Shown piece after piece: positions 23,360-33,579 of a stretch of DNA of 64,000 bases (position 1 is its first letter; every line of letters begins with the position of its first letter). Made by a program: the position numbers and the translations under genes. The DNA is taken from NCBI GenBank assembly GCA_030435675.1, contig CM059625.1, forward strand, positions 9,176,001 to 9,240,000. Reading direction: 5' to 3'. Source of the DNA: Steinernema hermaphroditum (Eukaryota; Nematoda; Chromadorea; Rhabditida; Steinernematidae). The notes beneath the pieces are model-generated. The model did no database searches. It was given only the letters and a program-made list of their open reading frames with translations, and had not been told where the DNA came from.

Positions 23360-26300
23360 TTAAATCCTCCAGTCAGTAAATTGACTAATTGACGTGACAA
23401 ACTTATTGGCAGACGGTAGCACTCCACTTCTCTGAAGAAGCTGTGTGTTCCATGACACAACGGGCTCCGTTTGTTTCAGGGGAATCATGTGATAGTGTAC
23501 TTGATTCTTGAGCACCCGATACTCCTGCTGAAGTCGCTCTCTATCGTCTTCTAAACAGCCCGTCGTCAAATAGGATATTAAAAAAAGAAAAAAAGACATA
23601 GAAATTTGGCATAAGCTTGGAGAGCTCTCATAGGAACCTTCAAAGAACCGCTAGTTTTAACAGTTTGTAGATGAAGTGATTCCCATTTTCGTGTTTAATC
23701 GTTAAATTTAACTTATCAGTACTTCGAACGCTTAGCTCCAAAAAAGTTCGGAACCTCTTTGTCAACGGGTTTTAATTGCTCTTTAGAAGCTAGATTCTTC
23801 TCACCGTTCAGATTTCCATCGATTAACTTGTCCGCAACCAATTCATATCTCATCACTTTGAGCAGCGAGCTCTCCTGCTTCCTCATGCGAAGGTTTTGCA
23901 GCACCGAATCTGACGTAATCGCAATTTCTAAACGAAAATCACCGGGTCACTGGACCTTTTCGGCAATGCCTCACTCTCCGCGTCGGAAGTCGCCATTTTC
24001 ACGAGCAAGTCGACAACCTCGTTCTGCTCGGCATCCTTTGCGGCGACTCGGAGTCGCCCCTCAACTGATCGTGTAGTCTCGACGCCTTTCCGAATCGCCT
24101 TTTCTACTTTTCGGCGTGTCTCCGTCAGTTGCGACAAGCGACTTTCCTGAATCGTATGATTTTTATTTCTGACATTGCTGAGCCGTAAGCTAGCGTGTTC
24201 CCACTTAATGCGAGTTGTTCTTTGGAAGTTGTTTTGACAGAAATAAATGTATTACTCGCATGGGCGTGCGCATGGCCAGAAATAAAACGCTTGCTTCGTT
24301 TTCGGCTAAACTGAATTTCGCGAGAAGTCAGTCGAGGAAAAGAGAAAGTAGGAGACTGGCCGAAAGAAGACGAACCAATTCGGCGACTTCGGCCTTCAAG
24401 CGTTCGACGCTTTCGGAACTTTTCTTCACGTCGCTCTCAATGACGCTCTGCTTGTGTTTTTCCCATGCGTTAAGTATCGCCATTTTGGACGTCCGACTCA
24501 TCTCCACGTCGTAAGCTTCGTGGTTGGCCTTCAGAAGTCGCTCTCTGAACGATCATCTAGTATAATCCTCAAAAAAACGCCGTTACCTCAGTTTGTTTTG
24601 TTTCTCGATGATCGTGAGGTATTGCTCCTTGAGACTGTTGAAGAGTGACGAAAACTTCTTCGGATTACTTTTTATGCGTATCTGTGAGTTGAATACGATG
24701 CCGCCTTTAGAAAAGGCGCCTCCGTTCGCTTTGTTTTCGCCCAAAGACTTATCATGTACTTAACATACAGTTTTTAAAGCCTTATTTTCTAATGCGCATA
24801 CTTTGATGCGACGACGAAGTCTGCGTGAGCGTTGCTCTCCTCTGGTTTTCCCTCTGCATCTCGCGCATCGCCTCCGAGTACACTTGATCGGCCGAAGCAG
24901 GGCGGTTGCGGACGATCTAAACTTGATTACCGTAACGGCGCGTGCGTTGCGTCACAAGTACTCGAGTCGTGATGTTTTTCGCTCTATTCGCGTACACCAA
25001 AGTGTTATATGTTTCCTCATAATTGGTCGAACTGCTGGTCACATGCGCTATCATGCATGTTTTCGAATTGCCTCCTAAGCTGTCTTTCAGAAGGCGCGTT
25101 AGCTTGCTATCTCGGTAGTTAACGTATCTGCCTTTGTTTCCTGAGGATTACAGTATGCACTTTCATAATAGTTTTCCTCTTTACCTGAACTGAGAGAGTT
25201 TATGACGTTGCCCAGAGCCAAAAGGGATCGATTTATAGCTGCTCCTTCCTTGAGTCGTTTACCCTTATTCTATACTCAGTGAATAGTTCTTATTTGCTTG
25301 GTCGATGTTCTTACCAGTGTTTGTGACGCCCGTTCTGATCCTGCTAAGTCGATCAAAAATAGCTTGCCATGTTGTACCGCGTTTTTATAAAGTGTAACCT
25401 AAACACGCGTCAAACACAAACCGATATGTCGTTGCCATGATGATGTGCAGACGGAACTTGTTGTTTTCTGCTGCACATAAATTTTTTATGTGAAAAACGA
25501 ATCAAAACGAAAAAGAATTGGATTTCGTCAGTATCTCATAAACAGCAAATATGTTACTAGAACTGAATTAAACTGGCGAAGGCCAACCCTCAAATGGTCT
25601 TTCAAGTTTCAAATGGAGTCACATTAGAACAAAACTGAACGTATGATGGAAAGTTATGAATGCTTTTTAAAAAGTCTAAAATTTGCGAAAGTGACTGTTT
25701 TAGGCTGACCACCGCATTGGAGTACCTGCAGTAAAGCGTGACTTCGCGAAGACGACTTGTTGGCAGCTGTGGCTTCTTGTGTACGCCGTGAATTTCCCTC
25801 TTGCAAAATTTGCATAATCTGCATATAAAAGTCACTTTTGTGAGAAATTCTATCCACATTACCTTGGAAGTGTTCGGTGCCTTTACCCGTGAGAGGCCCG
25901 GAACCTGTACGTTCCCTTTATCGTCCTCTAGAAGCTCCAAGAATCCCGCAGATGGATTCAAAAGGTCCCTGATTACTTCATTATACACTTCCTGAATTGC
26001 TGTCGCACTAAGTCTCTTGTTTCAAACGTTGTCACGTACTAAGTAGGACAAATATACCGTGTATTCATCCGGGTTTATTTTCTCATAGAGACTCTTTGTT
26101 AGCAGCGTCATGAGGCCGGGGTTCTCCTTCGTGCCAATCATTGTGTAAGTCTTCCCGGCACCTGAAAAGGAGGTTGTTTACAACAACTTCTTTTGTTTAC
26201 GCCTTGGTCCCGTACCAGTGGCACCGTATGCAAAGACGGTAGCGTTGAAGCCCGAGACGACGAAGTCGATGAGGGGCGCCGTGGTGGCCGCATGCACTTC

Positions 26301-26587
26301 TTCCTGAAAGGGCGATCGGAGATCAGTTGGCGAAATGGGCAACTTGCATGTGATGCGTTGGGGGCGAACGCTGCATCATAACTGAACTGACGCTCGTGTT
26401 GTCTGTTCTGACGTAAAACGTTGTTTTCAAATTTTTCGGGATCAACGAGCAGCACTCTCTGTAAATTGCTCTAATTTAATCGTCTCTCTCATTTTTTCCT
26501 GTTAACCTGGCTGTCCAAAGAGTACACACATTGAAACGCCCTCCGTGCCTTCTCCTGTTCATTCAGTGGCCTTAAGCGAACAGCAAC
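23360..26587 (-). CDS. KIF19: Kinesin motor of the KIF19 / kinesin-8 group, 5' end unresolved
   Basis: Plus-end-directed microtubule motor; relatives limit microtubule or cilium length. From 26587 downwards the motor opens with [18 protein letters not shown], then [20 protein letters not shown]. The P-loop [13 protein letters not shown] is split by an intron near 26.2 kb. [35 protein letters not shown] (switch I) and [15 protein letters not shown] (switch II) follow, then [20 protein letters not shown] and ANRAKNI at ~25.05 kb. NPSAGFLEL and [16 protein letters not shown] resemble KIF19 more than KIF18. The tail is a coiled coil (24.9-23.9 kb). Two 3' ends look usable. One is a read-through ending FGAKRSKY at 23716. 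The other leaves by a GTGAGAAG donor near 23.8 kb and joins an exon [17 protein letters not shown]... ending at 23360. The first coding exon, before the GTGTTTAG acceptor at 26588, was not identified. Confidence 0.85.
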
Positions 26588-29514
26588 CTAAACACCGCAT
26601 TTAGTTTGAATGACTGTGGTGTCCAAAAAGAAAGTTAGTTTTTAAAAGCAGTTGGCTTTCGCCTTGTTTTGAACGAAAACATCATATCACAGTGAGAGAC
26701 AAACAGCCCGATTAGTGGTACTCTCGGGAGTTAGGCTTGTCGGATCAAACGTAAACAAGGCTTTTCGCTCATTTTTGTTCATATCGAAAACGCCGTTTTT
26801 GTTCGCGTCGCCCTCCTCTTAAGCTCCCATTAAAGTTCAATTTTTCGGCGAAGACCTTTTTCCGTTTCCGAGAATTTAAAAGGCTGTTAATTGTAAGTCA
26901 CTTCCGCTCTCCTGCTGTTCCTTTTCAATAAAAACTTTATCTAAAATCGGAAACCTAAAGTGTGATTTCAGAAGGCCGAAATATTTCGAGTTCGAAACGT
27001 AACTATACATTTTTTTACAAAGTCCTATAAATTCTATCGTGAGGCATCCAGGTGAGGAAGAATTCATACCACTGCGTTTATCCTATCGTTGGCGTCTAGG
27101 CTACCCTTTTCCTAACTAACAATTAACCATAGACGCCGCTTGAAATGGAGGAAACTAGCATTTAAATCATCAAACCGTCAGCTGTTGCGCTGAAGTGGGA
27201 CGAGCTAGGCTCATGGCTCGTAAAGCATGAGGGGTGCGTTGCACCTCAGGTGGTAATAAGGAAGATTGGGACAGAGTTCAACGTAAATGGCCGAAAACAA
27301 ATTGAAAATGCCACATTGCGTAATATCCGACACAGTTCTTTTCAGCTCCTCGCAGCTCCACCCAGCGCACGGCTCCTTTAGGCGCCGCCATGACAACCAC
27401 ATCTGTCCCCCTGTTCTCATTCGACTCGGAGTTTTAATCGGAATATACTTGAGAAAACAAAACACAGCAATTGAGGTACGGAAATTGAGGTATGGAAATC
27501 CATTTTCGGAAGCATACAGGCAGAATTAGGCATCTTCCTTTCGATCATTTGGTTGGAGCTGAAACAAAAAGCGAGGCTGATGACCTCAATACTGCTGCTC
27601 TGAGTGAGGATACACCCTCTCACTTCGGAAACACCGACCGGGCCTCCTTCGCTCGCCCTCCGTTTTACACCCTCACTTTCGAGGATCTTCGCTGTGGATT
27701 AATTGGATCTCGCTAATGACCTATCGCCTGATTACAGACCGTAAATTTCGTACTTAAAATGGTGATGGCCCAATATGTAACTTATCGCATGTCACCTGTT
27801 TGTCGAGCTTGTTTTCAAGCGCCAACTGTGTCGAGCGCGGCGGAAAACTGTTTACTCCCTCCCGATGGTAGATATCGTAGTCAGAAATCGTGAGTAATCT
27901 GGCTTCTTTTCGTATCTCCACGGCACTAGAAGTTATCGCGAAACGCCGTAACTACAGCTGCGGCGCCGCGCAAGCACTAGCTCTAAGCGGCCGGCTTGCC
28001 GGCACCACTGCTTCGGGGCTGTTGGGCGAGTGAGTGGTGAGTCGGTGAGCGCGAAAAAGAATGCGAACGCGGGCGAGAGACGGAGAGAGAGGGAAGACAT
28101 TGTTGAAACGATCGATTCGGCTTTTGGCGATCGACGACGTTGCTGTCGTCGTAGTCGACCTGACGCAGTCATAGTTGCTGGTGCTATCGTCAGACACTTG
28201 CTAGCACAGTACGGCATTTCCAGAAGCGTGCATCAATTGTCCATTTGCATCGATTTTTTCCGCACCCAAAGACACTCGCCTAATTTTCTGCGCCAGAGGG
28301 CGCTTGTGGTCTGTGATTTCGCTTTTCCCCTTTTTCCTGTCTGTTCACCGTGCTCTCTCGTGTTTTATAAAAACGAAACCAACATTCGCTGAAGGCATCT
28401 TTTCTGCAATTTCTTAGTCATCGATGCTTCTTAATAACACTGATGGAATGTTGCTCTCATCACCTCTGTCAGCTGTTTTCGTGTTTTGCAGTCAAATGCC
28501 ATAGTGTTTCTTTCGTCTTTTCAAAATAAATTATGAGGTCATTTTAAAATTACTTAATTTTGAGGTGTCCGAAGCGAACCGTTGATTAAAACGTTAGTAG
28601 GCAAGCTATCTATTTTAGAACACAACAGGTAATTATGGATGTTGTGAACCTCATGCGTTTATGGTCTCTATTACGAGTTGGCAATAAAAGTGGATGATAA
28701 GGACGATCAATATTCTTCAACTGATGTCGTCATTACAACTTACTGTTTTAATGTGACGCACCGGAGATCTTTGTTCGCCTTGAACCCAAGCACTTTAAGT
28801 ACATTTTCTTTTTCGTCCCATTGGTTATTGAATTTTGTTTTTATTCCGACACAGTAGCCGAATCTTCGAAGAAATACATAGCTTTTGCAAACGAAAAACA
28901 GCCTTTGACTGTCGGTACTTATTAATATTCAACGCGACCATCAAATGCGGAGCGAAGATTATGTTCAATGAGCGCCGATTGTATTATTGTGCATATTCGG
29001 GCCCTCAACTAGATTGTTTGAGCTGCACGCGATCCCATGCCTCAATTTGAGATCTTATTCGGAACTACGAATCAAATTGTGGTCTCTCACCGCGGATGTC
29101 TGATCGCTTCTGATGGCCTGTGCTTCTAGCAAAATTAAAACTGGACGATTTCGAAAATTCTTAGCTTTATCGACCTCATATTGATTTCGTTTATTTGCGC
29201 CGTCCCGTACTCGTCGAGGGAATCTCGACCGCTCGGGCATCGTCTCAACAGCGAAGCACTCGTCTGCAAATGGATAAATGCGAGCTGACATTCGGCCACA
29301 TCGACCGAAACAACCGTGAAAAAGCACGGATCGCATTAATGCCAATGCTGCATTCTAATGCCGTGTGCCGTCCGCAGACATTCCTGATTTCGGGCTTCGC
29401 GTACATTCATGTTGCCGTTCAGTGAAAATATCGCGTCTGTTCATTTTTTGTGCGTGTTGCGAAGTGTCGTTTCCTCTTCAAAGTGTATGACATTGTTTGT
29501 TTGCAGCAGAACGC
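26588..29514. other. Divergent intergenic region with GC-rich block
   Basis: This lies between the kinesin (-) and PKA-R (+) and must hold both promoters and the missing kinesin first exon. A GC-rich block at ~27.93-28.2 kb (GCCGGCTTGCCGGC near its centre) is open on both strands and could be a promoter or a non-coding first exon of PKA-R. This fits the TTTGCAG acceptor at 29499-29505 that immediately precedes the PKA-R start codon. No further protein gene is supported. Confidence 0.45.
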
Positions 29515-32430
29515 ATGTCGTCTGGGGGTAATACCAGCGAGGAGGCCCAGCTAGCGCAGTGCCAGGCCTACGTACAACGGCACAATATCCAGCAGCTGGT
29601 GAAAGAAGCCATTGTCAGTTTGTGCATCCATAAGCCCGACAATCCAATTTTATTTTTGAAACATCACTTCGACAAGCTCAACGAGCAACGTACACAGGTG
29701 GGTCTTTCTGCAATTAGATGCTGCTATGGTGCATCCTTACTGTCTGGAGCACAGCGATAGCATCCTGTTTTGATTCTGAACCAGTCAAGGTGAACTGCTG
29801 TGCTTGCGGATCTGGATTAAATGAAAACAAAAATAATTGTTGTCGAACCCATGGTCCTTCCTTCCGATCGATTTCATCGTTCAGTCTTCACTCTTCCACC
29901 TCTTACCACCTCCTCGTGTTTGCTTTTTCGCTCTCCTTACTTTTATCGCTAATGTGTTCCTTCATCGGACGTTGATGGGGCGATGATAACGCGCCCCACT
30001 GGTACTGACGAATATCGGCAGAAGATTGAACGCATCAGCTGCAATGAGTCTTTACACAAGACCATGTCTAAATAGGCGGACTTGCACAGATTGCTCCCTT
30101 TTACGTGCCATCACTTTCCATTCATCCGTCGTTCGGTCTAGTCTGTTCTGCTTCGGCAGCGACTGGAGAATGCCGCCTCCGGTCTTAACAGCAAGGATAA
30201 ATGGAATCGAATACGCTTCTGATGTCTTCGCCATATGCAAGCAAGCAACGGACGCAGACGCAAAAGGAAACACGATCGACAGTGTACCGCTCTGAGAGTG
30301 CAGAGATAATACTGCGTTGTCGGCGGGTGGTTGCAGGCATCCATCGCCTTCGGCTCATGTGGTGCAGCTAATGCTGCTGTTGATGCTCTCCCTTTACTCT
30401 CAGCGTCGCTCGTAGCGAGGAGAGTTGTTGTCGCGGAGCGATCGATCGACCACGGACGGGCGCATCAGCCTTTGGCGTGCGTGTTTCTGCTCTGTTGTCT
30501 ATATGTGTTGGTTGTAGTGTTGTCCGCATTCACACTATCACTTTACTATTCGTCGCGTACAGTCACCTCCTTTCCGTTTGTGAGCCGTTTCGTCACCAGA
30601 GCACTTTTTAAGACCACCGCAAGAGCATGCCATTACTATGGGCCAGAGTTTGAGTTTCCGTCGAAGAACGTCGGGCCGGACTGCGTCGGGTGACGCAGCT
30701 GGCCCGTCGCCACCGCAGCGGCAACAGCAGTCGCCGCCGGTAAGTGGCCCCGTTTTCTTTTACTACTTTTCGGCGCTCCTCTTTCTTCGACGCCCAACTT
30801 AGTTGTTTATATTGGCAGCCATTTCGCCCATTTTCACCTCCTCCCAAATCTTCCGTCTATTCCCTCTTTCTTCTCACACTTTCCTCACTCGCACACTGCT
30901 CTTTTTCCTCTGTCCGCCCGCTTCTTCTCATTCGCCATCCCAAAAACGGCCCTCGTCCCGTCGACACCCGTCGCCCGTGGCATAATGCTAGCGTCGTCAA
31001 TGCATTTGAAAGTAATTTTTCAAAACTTTATAGTTTATGCTCGTTCGAGCAGATCGCTCACGGATGTTGTGGTCACTTTTCTGTGTTGTTTTGGAATGCT
31101 GTGAGGACTACAAGTAGCACTTTCCATTTGGAAACATTTTCAAAAGTTTGCGCAGTGACTGCTTCCAGTTGAAACGAAACCTTTCCAAAAACCATTTTAG
31201 GAATCTGCACAAGGTTCTGACCCAGTCGATGACGATGACACCATCGAGGAGCCGCCGAGGCTGCCCCCTAACCGTCGGCGATTAGGCGTTTCTGCCGAGG
31301 TACACAAAGACGTATGCAGAAGAAAAACATAGTTCTGATGTTAAGGTTCCCGATGAAAATGAAGCCGCCAACTACCAGAAGGTCGTCATACCCAAAGACG
31401 AGGAGACCTGCAGGGCACTCGAGGCCGCAATGGGCAAAAATATTCTTTTCTCGCATCTCGACAAGGAAGAGAAGAAATGTATTTTCGATGCCATGTTCCC
31501 CGTCGACAAGAATCAAGGCGAGACGATCATTGAACAGGTGCGTTCTTGGGCCCATAAAATGTGATCCTTCCTAAACCGCTGTGCCTGTTTTCACTAATAG
31601 GGAACGTCCTCTCTGCCTTTCACTTCTGAAGGCGTAAACAGATGGTTTAGGGCGAGGAGGGAGATAACTTCTACGTAATCGACAGCGGTGAAGTGGATGT
31701 TTACGTCAACAACGATTACATGCTTTCAATCAAAGAAGGCGGATCCTTTGGAGAGCTCGCCCTGATCTACGGTACCCCGAGAGCAGCTACCGTAACGGCG
31801 AAGACAGACGTCAAACTGTGGGCGATCGACCGCATCACATACAGACAGATTCTCATGGGTTCTACAATGAGAAAACGAAAAATGTACGACGAATTCTTAA
31901 GCAAAGTACAGATTTTGGGTATGCAAGAAACTATTTCGCAAAGAAAGACTTATCATTCATTCAGCCGATCTCGATAAGTGGGAGCGAGCTACAGTTGCCG
32001 ATGCCTTGGAAATGTGTGATTTCGAGCCTGGAACCCACGTCGTGGAGCAGGGTAAATTTAGGCAAATTGTTCTTTCAAAACATTTCGCTAATAGGTCAAC
32101 CCGGTGATGAATTCTTCATAATCGTCGAGGGAGAAGCCGATGTCCTTCAGAAGCGCAGCGACGACGCTCCGTTCGAAAACGTCGGACATCTCACCTCTTC
32201 GGATTATTTCGGTAAGCAACGAGCCTGGTCAGCCTATAAGTAACTAATGCTTTTCAGGAGAGATCGCTCTGCTACTCGATAGACCTCGTGCGGCCACCGT
32301 TGTTGCTCAGACCCCGCTGAAGTGTGTCAAGATGGATCGCGCCAGATTTGAACGAGTAATGGGTCCAGTGCGCGAGATCCTCCAGCGCGATGTCTCCAAC
32401 TACAATTCCTACGTAAAGCTAATGACCTGA
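29515..32430 (+). CDS. kin-2: cAMP-dependent protein kinase type I regulatory subunit
   Basis: This subunit holds the PKA catalytic subunit inactive until cAMP binds. Exons are 29515-29697, 31201-31299, 31346-31537, 31651-31918, 31965-32051, 32095-32211, 32258-32430, giving 372 residues (human RI-alpha has 381). Residues 1-61 form the dimerisation/docking domain ([20 protein letters not shown]). The inhibitor segment [10 protein letters not shown] is a type I pseudosubstrate (R-R-x-G-hydrophobic, no phosphorylatable residue). Two cyclic-nucleotide-binding domains each carry an intact phosphate cassette: [16 protein letters not shown] and [17 protein letters not shown] naive read after SAEV meets a stop. 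The 46-base intron 31300-31345 (GTACAC...GTTAAG) restores [16 protein letters not shown], which aligns without gaps to RI proteins. The start ATG lies 9 bases after a TTTGCAG acceptor, so the message is trans-spliced or has an upstream non-coding exon. Confidence 0.96.
30638..30739 (+). other. kin-2: Candidate alternative first coding exon of PKA-R
   Basis: Inside the 1.5-kb first intron of the PKA-R gene, ATG 30638 opens 34 codons, [18 protein letters not shown] then a Ser/Pro/Gln-rich stretch, ending at an excellent donor (CCG|GTAAGT) in phase 0. That is exactly the phase of the normal first exon, so splicing to 31201 keeps frame and gives 345 residues. The result would lack the docking domain. 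It begins with Met-Gly-x-x-x-Ser followed by a basic patch, the pattern of N-myristoylated membrane-bound proteins. RRTS is also a possible PKA site. An independent promoter would lie at ~30.3-30.6 kb. This is inferred from sequence only. Confidence 0.6.
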
Positions 32431-33579
32431 GTACGCCTCCCTCCGATCGCGTAAAGAGTGTTTTGCGCGGAATTCCGCGTTTCTTTGCGGTCATAGTTCA
32501 GATAAATGCTAGCTGCAATTTGACGTCCATCGAAGTTTGTAGCTTCCTTTTGTGTGTATAGCTGCATCGCGTTCCCTCTCTCCTCGTAACTGCAATCGGT
32601 CATTTCTTCTTCTTCCCATCATAGTTCGTGCTGATCACATCTTCTTCTGAACGTTTTTCGTCTCGTGACAACACATATGATAAATAATTTGTTGTATTTT
32701 AGATAAATAATTATTAATCCTCTTGTTTTTCCCTATACGGTAATAATACTTTCTGGACAAAACGTAGTGCTGACGTCGTCTCCTTTCTTCCAGTCCTTGT
32801 TCAGACAACCCTCCCTTGTAAGTGCGATCAAGAGTCCTTCAGCAAAACTTTCTAGTTCTTGATCTCGTTACTTGCGCCCGACTTGCTCTCTTTCTCTCTG
32901 TAGGAATTTTCTGAGAACTTTAATTCGTCGCTCATTGTCTTTATGGTAAATTCATTGACAACACAATTGTGCACTTTATTTGTTCGACCTGTGTATTGTA
33001 ATATTTTTTAAAATGCTAGATCCTTTTTTTTTCTGGTCAATTGCTCGAAATGCAAACTGCTGTACAATAAAGTATGTTTATATATAGAAATGATGTGGAC
33101 TTTTAGTTGTCTTCATTCTCTTTTAATCGCATAATGCCATGTGAAACACTACAATGATCCGCTAATCCGAAAAGAAACGCTTTGCAAATGGGTGCATCGC
33201 CGATCGGGAGAAGAATTTGAACCATGCAAGCGACGATCTTTTACGGCCGATTGATGGAATACTCCAATCACCAATCATCATTGACGTAGGCAGAGAACAT
33301 GGAATGCGAGGCGATTGATTGCGTCGCGAAATGTTTGTTCAAGAAGGGTCATGGTGAAAGTAAATTAACAGTAATGATGGAAATACATTTTAAACATAGT
33401 CGACGTTCCATCTCGACGGTCAGCGCAATCGTCAAGACGCTCTTCGAACCAACATTGAACATACTCATGCATAGAAAATTACCTAAGCGCGCGCACTTCA
33501 GTCACAAAACATCTGCCAAGAAGCTTCCTCGTGTCTTCCTCTTAGACAGTAGCCCGTTCTGTGTGCCCTTTGACCAAAG
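32431..33579. other. 3' flank of PKA-R and intergenic region
   Basis: AT-rich downstream of the stop, with AATAAA at 33066-33071. That may be the PKA-R poly(A) site, with a long 3' UTR of ~640 bases. The second half (33.1-33.58 kb) is the presumed unc-8 upstream region. No gene is supported. Confidence 0.5.
33066..33071 (+). terminator. Possible poly(A) signal of PKA-R
   Basis: AATAAA in an AT-rich context, preceded by T-rich sequence. It is the first clear canonical signal I see downstream of the PKA-R stop. Confidence 0.4.
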
